From contig CAXGOB010000009.1 of the NCBI GenBank assembly GCA_964011275.1, positions 26,870-90,869 of the forward strand: 64,000 nt of DNA. The letters run 5' to 3'. The stretch is from UBA7328 sp002471345. Its GTDB lineage: Bacteria; Bacteroidota; Bacteroidia; Chitinophagales; Saprospiraceae. Shown piece after piece: positions 55,180-64,000 of the stretch. Both the position numbers and the translations under genes were made by a program. Every line of letters starts with the position of its first letter. Position 1 is the stretch's first letter. A model generated the notes under the pieces. The model did not search any database. It worked only from the letters and a program-made list of their open reading frames with translations, and was not told where the DNA came from.

Positions 55180-55288
55180 ATCTTGTATTGACAAATCTAT
55201 TATTTCAATTGGTATTTTCATCCATACTTTAGTATGGTATTTTGTTGATCATCGGGATTATATTTATATTGATCAAATACACAAAAGA

Positions 55289-55903
55289 TTGCCAGAATCA
55301 CTTAAGGTACTGATTGTAGAAGATGATGCGATAATCTCGCAGCTAATCGAGCACCATCTCGATGAATTTGGACATCAGGCATTGGATATTTCATATAATA
55401 GTGAACGTGCTCTTGATCTGATTCATAACTTGAAGCCTGATTTGATAATGCTAGATATAAATATAGAGGGTATACGTGATGGAATAGATATAGCGAGCAT
55501 CATCGATGAAAAATATGAAATTCCATATATTTTCATTATAGCTTTGTCTGATAAAAGTACATTAGAGCGAGCACAGAAAGTAAAGCCATTAGCCTATTTA
55601 GTAAAACCTTTTAGAGCAGAAGACCTAAGGGCTAGTATTGCTATCGGTATGTCAAATTATAAAAGACGTGTAAATAATGACCCTTTGACCCTCGACAGAA
55701 TAAATGAAGATTCCCTGTCTCCTCTGTCCGAAAAGGAGTATGATATATTAGTGGAGCTAAGTAAAGGCCTTTCAAATAAACAAATTGGGCTTGCTTTAGA
55801 TCTCGCTACAAATACAGTAAAGTGGCATACTCAAAACTTATATTCTAAAATTGGAGTTAAAAATAGAACTGCAGCTGCCCAATGGCTGGTTAATTTAGAT
55901 TAG
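55289..55903 (+). CDS. LuxR-type response regulator
   Basis: About 204 residues from the TTG at 55289; the frame is open further upstream, but those residues do not resemble a receiver. Receiver domain: LKVLIVEDDAIISQLIEHHL, phospho-Asp in DLIMLDINIEG, Lys in LAYLVKPFRAED. A LuxR/GerE helix-turn-helix follows (LSEKEYDILVELSKGLSNKQ, ATNTVKWHTQNLYSKIG). It diverges from the broken 7TMR-DISM kinase across about 110 bp and is its likely partner. With the kinase disrupted, it may be orphaned or respond to another kinase. Confidence 0.85.
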   Translation: MPESLKVLIVEDDAIISQLIEHHLDEFGHQALDISYNSERALDLIHNLKPDLIMLDINIEGIRDGIDIASIIDEKYEIPYIFIIALSDKSTLERAQKVKPLAYLVKPFRAEDLRASIAIGMSNYKRRVNNDPLTLDRINEDSLSPLSEKEYDILVELSKGLSNKQIGLALDLATNTVKWHTQNLYSKIGVKNRTAAAQWLVNLD

Positions 55904-55944
55904 CTCTGATTTCTAAGGAGTTTATCAATCTCGTAATTAATTTA

Positions 55945-56127
55945 TTATTCTCTTTGACCTTTTGCTATAGTAACAAATGCAGTGGCATAGTCATTTGCAT
56001 CTTTTCCCAATGAAACACTTATGATTTCATATCCCTCTGAAGCTTTGTCATTTATAAAGTTTTCTACCATTTCTCTTAATACACTGGTCTTCCATTTGGT
56101 CATCTTAATTACTTCGTATCGTTTCAT
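55945..56127 (-). CDS. Small DUF4177-like protein
   Basis: A 60-residue protein starting MKRYEVIKMTKWKTSVLREM and containing a GYEIISVSLGKDANDYATAF core. This is the pattern of DUF4177 and similar small alpha/beta proteins (YEVI..., then GWE.V.V). An upstream frame would extend it by 15 residues of poor quality. No signal peptide. Function unknown. It lies just past the LuxR-type regulator, in convergent orientation. Confidence 0.6.
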   Translation of the reverse strand: MKRYEVIKMTKWKTSVLREMVENFINDKASEGYEIISVSLGKDANDYATAFVTIAKGQRE

Positions 56128-56365
56128 TTGTCTTGTTTTGATATACCTATAAGATACACAATGCCCGCCCAATTTGTTAAATGATTAGATATATGAAGGA
56201 AGAAGTTCGATAGATACAAGAAAGGTGATTTTGAGATTTGAACAATTAATTTGGAAAACCTTAAGAATCTTATGCATTTCACGGCAAAATGAGTCATTAA
56301 CTTTAACACCTCTATAAGTGCATTCCTGATGAGCTTTGTCAATCTTTATTACAGAAAAAAAAGAA

Positions 56366-57286
56366 ATGAAGAAACCTTACTTAATTTTGATTTTGGTTTT
56401 CTTAAGTACCCAACTTGTAAGCCAATATCAGATCAATCTCATTCCACGGTCCAGTCCTGATAAAGGTATATATCATAAAATAGGTTACACAGAGATTGAT
56501 ATAGAATATGGCAGTCCAAAGGTTAATGAAAGAGCTTTATGGGGAGAAATGATACCATATGATGAAATATGGAGGGCTGGTGCAAATGTCGCGACTACAA
56601 TGACTTTTTCTGAAGATATTACTATTGAAGGCAAGATCTTGCCTAAAGGTCGATATGCTTTTTTTGTTATTCCGAGAAAGAATGGTCCTTGGACTGTAAT
56701 ATTCAGTAGTAAACCTGATCAGTGGGGCGCATTCGGTCATAAAACTGAAGAAGAGGTAATGCGTTTAGAAATTGAGGCTGTAAAAAGTTACTATTCAGAA
56801 GAACTAAGTTATAGGGTAGAGCAGAAAGACTTTGATAATGGCGTATTGGTCATGGACTGGGAAAATATTAGATTGAATATTCCATTCAGTACCCAATACC
56901 TCGATCTTCTGATCAATGAACTGGATGAACACCTCAACAAATCTTCTGAACATTTGAAATGGGTATTATATCTTCAAGCTGGAGAGTACCTCTTTAATCA
57001 AAAAAAGAGGACGGATCTAGCTCTAGAGTGGATCAATGAAAGCGAAAAACTCAGTATTGTAGAAGGGAATTGGGATAAACGATACTATCCTAAAGATTAC
57101 ATCTTAGGACATCTTTACTGGACAAAAGCAAAGCTCCTTGCACATGATGCTATGTATGAGAAAGCCGTGGATTATGCTTTGTTAATGAAAGGCCAAAAAG
57201 GCAAGTATAACTTCTATGAAGAAGAAAATGAATATGAAAGTATAGATGCTCAGATAGAGAATTGGGCAATAAAGGCTGAGAGGTGA
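56366..57286 (+). CDS. DUF2911 domain protein, secreted
   Basis: About 306 residues from the ATG at 56366, beginning MKKPYLILILVFLSTQLVSQ, a signal peptide. The DUF2911 core follows (PDKGIYHKIGYTEIDIEYGS, ALWGEMIPYDEIWRAGANVA, LPKGRYAFFVIPRKNGPWTV, SSKPDQWGAFGH), common in Bacteroidota and of unknown function. The C-terminal third is helical and TPR-like (YLQAGEYLFNQKKRTDLALE). Probably periplasmic. An upstream in-frame TTG at 56336 is less likely. Monocistronic, convergent with priA. Confidence 0.82.
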   Translation: MKKPYLILILVFLSTQLVSQYQINLIPRSSPDKGIYHKIGYTEIDIEYGSPKVNERALWGEMIPYDEIWRAGANVATTMTFSEDITIEGKILPKGRYAFFVIPRKNGPWTVIFSSKPDQWGAFGHKTEEEVMRLEIEAVKSYYSEELSYRVEQKDFDNGVLVMDWENIRLNIPFSTQYLDLLINELDEHLNKSSEHLKWVLYLQAGEYLFNQKKRTDLALEWINESEKLSIVEGNWDKRYYPKDYILGHLYWTKAKLLAHDAMYEKAVDYALLMKGQKGKYNFYEEENEYESIDAQIENWAIKAER

Positions 57287-57341
57287 TACTTCAAAAATAA
57301 ATCTTGGATTTGGAATTGAGAAAGCTTTTTGATTTTGTAGC

Positions 57342-59782
57342 TCAATAAGGGTCTACATCTACACCGATTCTAACAGAACGAAATGGCTTCAAATTCAGCA
57401 GAGTACTTCTAGATGACATTAAATCTTCCTTGAGTTCTCTTATAAGAGCATTGTTCTTTTCAAGTTTGATCACAATTAATTGTTGATAATAACCTCTTAC
57501 TCTCACTAAAGGAGGATCATGAGGTGGGCCAATCCTTGTTTTATATTTTTTTCTCAATTCGTCATACAAAATGTTTGAAGCATCCTTGAGTACATCCATT
57601 TTTTTATGTCTAAACCATACATTAATTAATCTGAAAAATGGAGGATATATATATTCTTTTCGATTCTTAAGCTCTCTACTATAGAATCTCTGAATATCAT
57701 AACCTATTACGTCTTGGAGAATAGGGTGATTTGGATTATAAGTTTGGATAATCACTTTTCCTTGCTGAGTGCGCCTTCCTGCTCTTCCACTAACCTGTGT
57801 GAGTAATTGAAAGGTACGTTCTTCAGACCTGAAATCTGGATAACTCAGTAAAGCATCAGCATTCAGAACACCTACTAGGGAGATATTGTCAAAATCGAAT
57901 CCTTTGGATATCATCTGAGTACCCACAAGAATATCTATTTCCTTTTGTTCAAACCTATCTATGATGTCTTGATATTTTCTCTTGGTATTAGCAGTGTCAT
58001 AGTCAAATCTCATAACTCCAGCCTTCGGAAATAACTCTTTAATTTCTTCTTCAATCTTCTCTGTCCCAAGGCCTAGTAACATCACATTATCGCTTCCACA
58101 TGCCACACACTTACTTGGTTTTGCAGATTTGTATCCGCAATAATGGCATCTCATTTCATTGAACAATTGATGATAAGTAAGACTCACATCACAATTAGTA
58201 CATTCTGCTGCCCAACCACATACAGAACATTTTATGATAGGGGAGTAACCTCTTCTATTCTGAAACAGTAAGACTTGTTCACCAGCTTCTAAAGCATCTT
58301 CTATAGCATCTTTGAGGATGACAGAAAATGAACCTTTCATTCGCCCAGTTTTGAGCATTTTGGAGAGGTCTACCAATTCCATCATTGGAAGATGAATGTC
58401 GCCATACCTTTTAGCCAAATGTGTATAAGCGTATTTTTCTTGTCTTACATTTTGAAAAGATTCTATAGAAGGTGTAGCACTTCCTAAGACCACTTTAGCA
58501 TTATAAATTCTAGAGAGATAGGATGCTGTATCTCGTGCATTGTATCTAGGTGCGGGATTGTCTTGTTTGAATGAGCTGTCATGTTCTTCATCCACGATGA
58601 TTAGCTTAAGATCGTGAAATGGAAGAAACACAGAAGAGCGTGCACCTACTACTAAATGCCTATTATAGATGACTTCTCTCCAAATTTCAACTCGATCATT
58701 ATTATTAATCCTGCTGTGGTATACTAAAAGATCTTTATCAAAAATAGCTTCAAGTCTCTGGACTATCTGTGAAGTAAGCGCTATCTCTGGTAAAAGGTAG
58801 AGGATCTGCCCTCCTTCGGCTATTACCTTTTTTATAAGCTCTATGTAGATACTGGTTTTTCCACTACCAGTGACCCCATGGAGCAGGTGGATACCTCCTT
58901 CTTTTTCGCTTATGATGTGATCAACTGCTTTTTGCTGAATATTGGATAATGTGATTTTTTTAGGATCGATGTCTTCATCTTCTGTTAACCTACTTACTTC
59001 TTTTTTTGTAATTGTTATTATACCTTTTGCTTCTAAGGCTTTAATTGGAGCAGATTCTACTTCAGCCATTGCCTTTATATCTTTTTTCTTGATATATGGT
59101 TGTTTTCTTTTTAAATCGAATATAGCAAGTAGAGCTCTTGTTTGCAGTTCTGATCTTCTCACTTTGTCCAAGGCTTGTATATTTCCCTGGCCGGACTCAT
59201 ATTCGGTATTCAAAGTGATGATATCAATAGTCTTAGGTTTGAATTTTTCTATTAATTCTTCTTTGATATAGAGAATGCGCTTTTCTAGAAGAGATCGAAT
59301 AACAGGATATACAGTTTTCTTATTTAATATGTCCTGAATCAGCTGTATAGTTAATTCATTTTGAATACTTAAAGCTTCGCTGACCAGGTATTCATCATCT
59401 GAAAGATCAATAGCATCTAGATCACTATTGGGGTTATAAATAAGTCTGGTTTCACTACTCAGTTTAAGCCCTGAAGGAAGAGCTACTGACATGACTTCTC
59501 CTAAAGAACAGCAGTAATATGAAGACATCCATTGCCATAATTCAAATTGGGCTATTGTGATAATCTGGTCTTTATCTAGCACATTAAGAACCTCTTTTAC
59601 CTTGTAATCAGGTTTGGATTGATGTATACGGGTTACAATACCAGAGTAAAGCTTATTCCGTAAGGACACTTCTACTCTTACACCAAAACTGATACTTTCC
59701 ATCAAATTTTCTGGTATGGAATAGGTGAGCGCATTATAAATGGCCAGAGGCAGTACTACATCCGCATAATATGTCGTGTCAT
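57342..59782 (-). CDS. priA: Primosomal protein N' (PriA helicase), with N-terminal frameshift
   Basis: DEAH-family helicase that reloads the replisome at stalled forks. Walker A GVTGSGKTSIY, Walker B LIIVDEEHDSSFKQ, and the zinc-binding insert with four CxxC pairs (CSVCGWAAECTNC, CHYCGYKSAKPSKCVAC) are intact, as are GAGTQMISKGFDF-like GTQMISKGFDFDN and SGRAGR. A start at 59705 would drop the conserved N-terminal strand YYADVVLPLAIYNALTYSIP, which is in frame upstream but lacks ATG, GTG or TTG before the TGA ending near 59796. An ATG at 59782-59780 is one base out of frame with it; adding one base after that ATG restores a normal start. The N-terminal lesion is real or an error. Confidence 0.9.
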
Positions 59783-60003
59783 TTGTTTCGATAGGTCAAT
59801 ATTAAGGATAAGAAAAGAAATGAAAAAAACTGATTTTGGTTCTCGTAAATACCTTCTTTTAATTTAAGAGTTGGAGAACAATAAATGATGAGATCTAATA
59901 GATGGAATACTTTGTTGATTAGAAGGCACTTCAAAAATTTATCTGACCTTCATTATGGGGCATGTCTTATTATCGCAATAAAAAAACTTCAATTTAAGTC
60001 GAC

Positions 60004-60276
60004 TTACATTCTTTGTACAGGATACGATTTTCCTTTATATTCTATCACTGCTAAAGTTTCAGGTTGGAAAAATAAATCATCAATTAGCTTTGATTTTATC
60101 TTTTCCTGATGAAAAATCATAAGGGAATCCAGTTGAATGAAATTGTATTCTATTGTGCTTTTTACTTTTCTCACTGATTCTGGAGTCAGTTTGAGACCTT
60201 GGATTTTGCACTTTTGGAGGATGTTTGAGTTGCTTATCATTACTGTAGGTTGAAGAGTAGTCTTTTTCAAATACAT
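60004..60276 (-). CDS. Small hypothetical protein (uncertain)
   Basis: A possible 90-residue protein ending FFQPETLAVIEYKGKSYPVQ. The C-terminal half is polar and protein-like (KLTPESVRKVKSTIEYNF), while the first 30 residues are less so. Another minus-strand frame overlaps it and reads as composition noise. No family, signal or partner recognised. The flanking 59783-60003 holds nothing I can identify. It may be a degraded gene. Confidence 0.3.
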   Translation of the reverse strand: MYLKKTTLQPTVMISNSNILQKCKIQGLKLTPESVRKVKSTIEYNFIQLDSLMIFHQEKIKSKLIDDLFFQPETLAVIEYKGKSYPVQRM

Positions 60277-60375
60277 CAGCTGACATGTTTATAACGTATT
60301 GATAATCAATAATAGTTCCAAAATTTCGGGTCAAACCAGGTCTGAATTGTGAAGGAATAGTTAAACTTGATACAT

Positions 60376-61164
60376 ATGATTACAAAAGTCCCAATTTATC
60401 AGATAGATGCTTTTTCAAATGGCCCTTTCACAGGAAACCCTGCGGCTGTCTGTCCTTTAGAAAAATGGCTCCCTGAAGATGTTCTTCAAAGTATAGCAGA
60501 AGAAAATAATCTTGCTGAGACTGCCTTTTTTGTAAATGAATCAGACGGATTTAGGATAAGGTGGTTTACACCTACTACTGAAGTTAAGCTATGTGGCCAT
60601 GCTACTTTAGCTACTGGGTTTGTACTTTTTAATGAATTAGGATATAATCAACAGACAATCAATTTTAATTGCCTAAGTGGGAGTATAAGTGTTACCAAAT
60701 CGAATGATTTGCTTACGCTTGACTTTCCCATTGATAACCTATCTCCATGTGATTGCCCTGAAAGGCTAATCAAGAGCTTAGATACATCTCCAATGAGTTG
60801 TTACAAAGGAGCGTCTGATTATCTCTTAATATTTGAGAATCAAAAAGATATTGAAAGATTATCACCAAATTTTGGAATGATGTCTGAGGTGAAGAGTAGA
60901 GGTTGCATAGTAAGTGCTAAAGGTGAAGATTTCGATGTCGTCTGCAGAGGCTTTTTTCCTCAATCAGGGATAAATGAGGATCCCGCCACAGGCTCAGCTC
61001 AAACAACACTTGCCTCTTATTGGAAAGATCATCTTAGTGAGAACAAATTTAGTTCTTGTCAATTATCTAAGAGAAAAGGGTTTTTTAATACCGAAATAAA
61101 GGGAAATAGAGTTCTTATTTCTGGAAAATGTAGAATGTATATGAGAGGGAAATTAGAAGTTTAA
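60376..61164 (+). CDS. PhzF family isomerase/epimerase
   Basis: A 262-residue PhzF-fold protein (twofold diaminopimelate-epimerase-like). Catalytic Glu in EENNLAETAFFVNES, the glycine-rich FTPTTEVKLCGHATLATGF and the second-domain GINEDPATGSAQTTLASYW. PhzF isomerises a phenazine precursor; most bacterial relatives have unknown substrates. No phenazine genes are near, so a housekeeping or amino-acid-related isomerase is more likely. I start at the ATG at 60376; a TTG three codons earlier is possible. Confidence 0.88.
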   Translation: MITKVPIYQIDAFSNGPFTGNPAAVCPLEKWLPEDVLQSIAEENNLAETAFFVNESDGFRIRWFTPTTEVKLCGHATLATGFVLFNELGYNQQTINFNCLSGSISVTKSNDLLTLDFPIDNLSPCDCPERLIKSLDTSPMSCYKGASDYLLIFENQKDIERLSPNFGMMSEVKSRGCIVSAKGEDFDVVCRGFFPQSGINEDPATGSAQTTLASYWKDHLSENKFSSCQLSKRKGFFNTEIKGNRVLISGKCRMYMRGKLEV

Positions 61165-61196
61165 TCAATCCATAATCAGAGAGAATTACAAAGAAC

Positions 61197-62300
61197 CTAT
61201 ATAATATCAATAATTTGATCTAAAACCTTATCAATATAATTGCTTTGGGAATTGTCCAATATGACGATACATGTTTTGTTTTTGATATCTCTTCTTATTA
61301 CTGTTCGTGCTCCTAACCAACTTCCGGTATGCGAAATAATATTTCCATTTAACACCCAACCAAAACCGTAGTTAGATACTGCTCCACTAAGTAATTGAGG
61401 AGATACGAATGCTTCTTTCATTGTAGCTTCGCTAATGAGATCATTCTGATAAAGAAATTGATCCCATATTAAAAAATCTCCAATACTACTGAATATTGCT
61501 CCGTCACCTGCTACACCGTCAATTCCAGTTGGATTAAGAGCAACAGTTTTTTTACTTCTATATTTAAAACTGCTGGTCTTATTGGGGAATGTTTTATCAT
61601 CTGAGATAAGATTCCAAACTCTGGATTCTGTCATCCCTATAGGTTCGAACAATTCCATCTTGAGAAACTCTTCCATAGATTGTCCAGAAATCAATTCTAT
61701 TGTTCTGGCAGCCAGAATATATCCAGTATTTGAATAACTATATTCTTCTTTTGGTAATTTGGATGCTTTCTGATTTCGTTTTATAACTAAGTCTACCGCT
61801 TTTTCATTGGTCAATATTTCGATTTCTGCTTGGTCATAAAGACCGATATAGTTATCAGGGATTCCAGAAATATGATTGAGTAAATTTCTAATAGTAATGT
61901 CTTTGTAAGGAAGTTCAGGGATATATTTAATCACTTTATCATCAAAATCTAGTTTTCCTTTTTCTTTTAGAATCATGATTCCCATGGCGGTAAACTGTTT
62001 GGACAGAGATGCTAATCTGAACATAGAACTTTTAGTGAGCTTGGTAGTCAGTGTGGCATCTGCATACCCATAGGTTTTTTGCAGCAGTGCTTGACCATCT
62101 TGTGCGATTAAAACTCCCCCATTAAATTTTTGTTGAGATTGTAGCTCACCAAGCCAATTATCAATAGCTTCTATTTTATCATGACTTAAATCTTCAGATA
62201 AATCTAGAACAGGAAGTTGATCATTTGACGAGCATGAACAAAAAGCAAATACTAGAGTAGAAAAAAGAGAAACTATCAATAATGACTTAGATGTTTTCAT
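61197..62300 (-). CDS. Serine hydrolase lipoprotein, class C beta-lactamase fold
   Basis: A 367-residue lipoprotein (lipobox region STLVFAFCSCSSND). Beta-lactamase-fold motifs: SxxK as SLSK in FRLASLSKQFTAMG near residue 97, YxN as YSN in EEYSYSNTGYIL, and HTG in ISHTGSWLGAR. No C-terminal extra domain. The family includes D-aminopeptidases and esterases; true lactamase activity is not implied. The gene lies 27 bp after the dipeptidase on the same strand, so the two may form a peptide-degrading operon. Confidence 0.87.
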   Translation of the reverse strand: MKTSKSLLIVSLFSTLVFAFCSCSSNDQLPVLDLSEDLSHDKIEAIDNWLGELQSQQKFNGGVLIAQDGQALLQKTYGYADATLTTKLTKSSMFRLASLSKQFTAMGIMILKEKGKLDFDDKVIKYIPELPYKDITIRNLLNHISGIPDNYIGLYDQAEIEILTNEKAVDLVIKRNQKASKLPKEEYSYSNTGYILAARTIELISGQSMEEFLKMELFEPIGMTESRVWNLISDDKTFPNKTSSFKYRSKKTVALNPTGIDGVAGDGAIFSSIGDFLIWDQFLYQNDLISEATMKEAFVSPQLLSGAVSNYGFGWVLNGNIISHTGSWLGARTVIRRDIKNKTCIVILDNSQSNYIDKVLDQIIDII

Positions 62301-62327
62301 TCTTTATTTTTATTGTTTGATAATGGA

Positions 62328-63497
62328 TTAAGGTAAATTTTCTAAGAAAAATCTCAATTGATTGAGGCCCATTACTTTCCTGATTTCTTCATTCGAGAAG
62401 TTAGCATCCATTAGGGCTTGAGTGAGTATGCTGATATGAGCTGCATCGAAATATGTAGTAGTTCCTCCATCCCAATCAGACCCTAATGCAACATGATCTA
62501 AACTTGTAAGATCAATGGTGTATCTTATGGCTTTTACGATGTTTTCTATATCTGGACTACCTACTGCTCCGTCCCAAAATCCAATTCCAATAAGGCCTCC
62601 TCTTTCTGCAATACGTTTGATATGGTTATCACTTAAGTTTCGAGGCGATTCATATGTTCCTTTTACACCAGTATGCGAGACTACAAGTGGTCTGTTTGTA
62701 ATGTCTAATATATCATCAATAAGAGTAGGAGACGCATGGGCTAAGTCTATAATGATCTTTTTTTGCTCCATTTCAGCTATTACTTCTCGCCCAAAATCTG
62801 TAAGTCCATATTGCTCTGCACCAGCACTACTTCCCCCTACTTTATTGTCAAAAAAGTGCACTGGGCCCATCATGCGATACCCTGCATCATAAAGTCGAGA
62901 AAGGTTAGACAATTCTCCTTCTAAGGCATGGAGACCTTCTATTGATAACAACCCGCCTAAAAGTTCTTTGTTCTCTCCCCGGGCTAAAAGTAAACTTTGA
63001 AGTTCTTTTTTCGTGGTGATTACTTGTAATTGACCATTGGATTGTTCTGCAGCTTTTTTCAGTTTAGCGCTTTGATAGATTGCTCTTTCACAAAGGCTTG
63101 TCCATGTCCTTACTGGCCATCTATTAGCTATAGCTAGTGAAGTGATATTATCTGTATCACCTGTATTACTATCATAGTTTTGTCCTCTTGGAGTTTTGAT
63201 AACGGCATCAAAGACTTGTAAAGCGAAATTTCCTTCTATCAATCTTGGAATATCAGTATGACCGCTATTTCCTCGTTTATTAATGCTTCTATCCCAAAGA
63301 AGTAAGTCAGAATGTAGATCCGCAATAGATAGGGTGTTATGAAAGGACTTTACATCTGATCTGATTTTATAATCTGCATCATCAATGTGTAAGCATACAT
63401 TCATGCTTTTATCTACCATAGAACCCACAAAAAAAAAGATGAATAAAAGAATGATTAAAACTAAGGTGCCAAATATATAGATCAGTTTTTTCCACAT
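62328..63497 (-). CDS. Membrane dipeptidase (M19, renal dipeptidase family)
   Basis: A 389-residue M19 peptidase with an N-terminal membrane anchor (LIYIFGTLVLIILLFIFFFV). Zinc ligands: HSD in SIADLHSDLLLWD, the bridging Glu in LLSIEGLHALEGE, His in IDLAHASP and His in VVSHTGVKGTYESPRNLSD; the Asp near the end is in GSDWDGG. The family hydrolyses dipeptides, including D-containing ones. Encoded upstream of a serine hydrolase on the same strand, it fits periplasmic peptide or peptidoglycan-fragment use. The catalytic set is complete. Confidence 0.92.
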   Translation of the reverse strand: MWKKLIYIFGTLVLIILLFIFFFVGSMVDKSMNVCLHIDDADYKIRSDVKSFHNTLSIADLHSDLLLWDRSINKRGNSGHTDIPRLIEGNFALQVFDAVIKTPRGQNYDSNTGDTDNITSLAIANRWPVRTWTSLCERAIYQSAKLKKAAEQSNGQLQVITTKKELQSLLLARGENKELLGGLLSIEGLHALEGELSNLSRLYDAGYRMMGPVHFFDNKVGGSSAGAEQYGLTDFGREVIAEMEQKKIIIDLAHASPTLIDDILDITNRPLVVSHTGVKGTYESPRNLSDNHIKRIAERGGLIGIGFWDGAVGSPDIENIVKAIRYTIDLTSLDHVALGSDWDGGTTTYFDAAHISILTQALMDANFSNEEIRKVMGLNQLRFFLENLP

Positions 63498-63889
63498 GTT
63501 TAAAGGTTTATAATCAACAAAATAGGAAATTGATTTTGGACAGTTTGTATTACCTTTTTGTTAACACCAAAAATCTAAGAAAATACTCTCAACTTATTAT
63601 CGTGGTATCCATAATCACTGTTTTTATCAACCAAAAATCAATTGAGAAAATTATGTCTTCTTGAAAGGAAATGATAGTGCAAAAGCAAGTGCTATAGGTT
63701 GATAATAGCTTCATGATTTTTTGCTTCTATTGAATATCCCTATTTCTTAAGTTTTCTAAAGCCAAATCCTCATACTTGTTTTGCACAAAGTGATATTGGA
63801 GCGGAGATTGTACGAAGCGAATTTGAGATAAAAGTCTATAAAGAATATGAAAAATCTTTATATGCTTGTTTCCGGACAACCTGAATAAG
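63498..63889. other. Non-coding region upstream of the dipeptidase
   Basis: About 390 AT-rich bases between the dipeptidase start and the IS3-type end. No gene, hairpin or promoter I can support, apart from the presumed promoter of the dipeptidase in its left part. Confidence 0.5.
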
Positions 63890-64000
63890 TGTAGCCTTGC
63901 GTAAAAGTAAGACAGTTTAAAAATGAATTAAATTCATTTGTAATAAAGAAATCAAAATTTAGTGAGAGCCAAATAATCAAGGCATTGAAAGAAAATGAAG
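63890..64000 (+). mobile_element. Left end of an IS3-family insertion sequence (truncated by window)
   Basis: TGTAGCCTTGCG followed by TAAAAGTAAGACAG (63890-63915) resembles IS3-family terminal repeats (TGTA...AAAAGT.GGACAG). An OrfA-like reading frame begins about 30 bp inside it. The rest of the element lies beyond the window. Confidence 0.6.
63943..64000 (+). CDS. IS3-family OrfA transposase, 3' partial
   Basis: From 63946 the frame reads KKSKFSESQIIKALKENE to the window edge, the standard opening of IS3 OrfA helix-turn-helix proteins (KSKFTESQIVKALKE). The codon in the start position is ATA (63943-63945), not ATG. No other start lies in frame between it and the terminal repeat. Confidence 0.6.
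   Translation, partial: MKKSKFSESQIIKALKENE

Noticed and set aside
55166..55288. N-terminal extension of the LuxR-type regulator with a hydrophobic stretch
   Set aside because: These codons lie in the divergent upstream region, overlap the kinase start and do not resemble a receiver domain. The TTG at 55289 gives a normal protein.
60080..60334. Minus-strand 84-residue ORF overlapping the small hypothetical gene
   Set aside because: Low-complexity polar composition (many Ser, Lys, Asn, Gln) and heavy overlap with a better frame.
1..64000. tRNA or other standard RNA genes in the intergenic regions
   Set aside because: No T-arm-like GGTTCGAAT pattern or cloverleaf was found in non-coding segments; the only similar string (near 61640) is inside a coding region.

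Overview
The window is AT-rich chromosomal DNA from a free-living member of the Bacteroidota, probably marine and of Cytophagales/Saprospiria type. The evidence is a SusC/SusD pair, a protein ending in the gliding-motility/type IX secretion C-terminal domain, LytS/LytTR and 7TMR-DISM signalling proteins, many signal peptides ending in AQ or a lipobox Cys, TAnnTTTG-type promoters and weak ribosome binding sites. No rRNA, tRNA, CRISPR array, prophage or replication origin was recognised.

Layout. 0-6.2 kb: a 5'-partial membrane protein, a uracil-DNA glycosylase interrupted by a stop codon, a minus-strand SCO1/cytochrome c/lipoprotein operon, a DASH cryptochrome, and a LolD-like ATPase with a DUF389 protein. 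6.3-14.4 kb: a lone McrB-N-like protein, then an operon of ethanolamine permease, HAD hydrolase, glutamine-synthetase-like ligase, SDR, serine hydrolase, aldehyde dehydrogenase and class I amidotransferase. This reads as gamma-glutamylation-based ethanolamine catabolism. 15-16.8 kb: a gliding-type surface protein and a MepA-like endopeptidase. 17-21.5 kb: hydroxyproline catabolism (deaminase, epimerase, D-hydroxyproline dehydrogenase, AraC regulator).

22-31.4 kb is the most unusual part. A SusC/SusD pair is followed by a 1256-residue protein that joins a periplasmic Reg_prop beta-propeller and Y_Y_Y domain to a cytoplasmic class III nucleotidyl cyclase. Next comes a membrane protein with a closely similar Y_Y_Y domain, no propeller, and an AraC DNA-binding domain. 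Helically phased TGTTGC direct repeats lie upstream of both susC and the cyclase gene. I propose that these form one nutrient-sensing circuit.

31.5-38.5 kb: a frameshifted membrane-protein gene with a 9-bp tandem repeat, then an NSS transporter, NTF2-like protein, M20 deacylase and sarcosine-oxidase-like flavoenzyme, with an IS110 element inserted between the last two. 38.8-64 kb: several secreted beta-lactamase-fold hydrolases, a LytS/LytTR pair, thiolase, TPR/TonB-C protein, PhoD-like phosphatase, alpha/beta hydrolase, DUF4198 and M13 peptidase genes, a 7TMR-DISM kinase gene split by an in-frame TAG beside a LuxR-type regulator, DUF2911 protein, priA, PhzF, dipeptidase, and the left end of an IS3-family element at the window edge.

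A recurrent oddity is the number of single-base lesions (two in-frame stops, at least three frameshifts, and missing or odd start codons). They may reflect real gene decay or uncorrected consensus errors.
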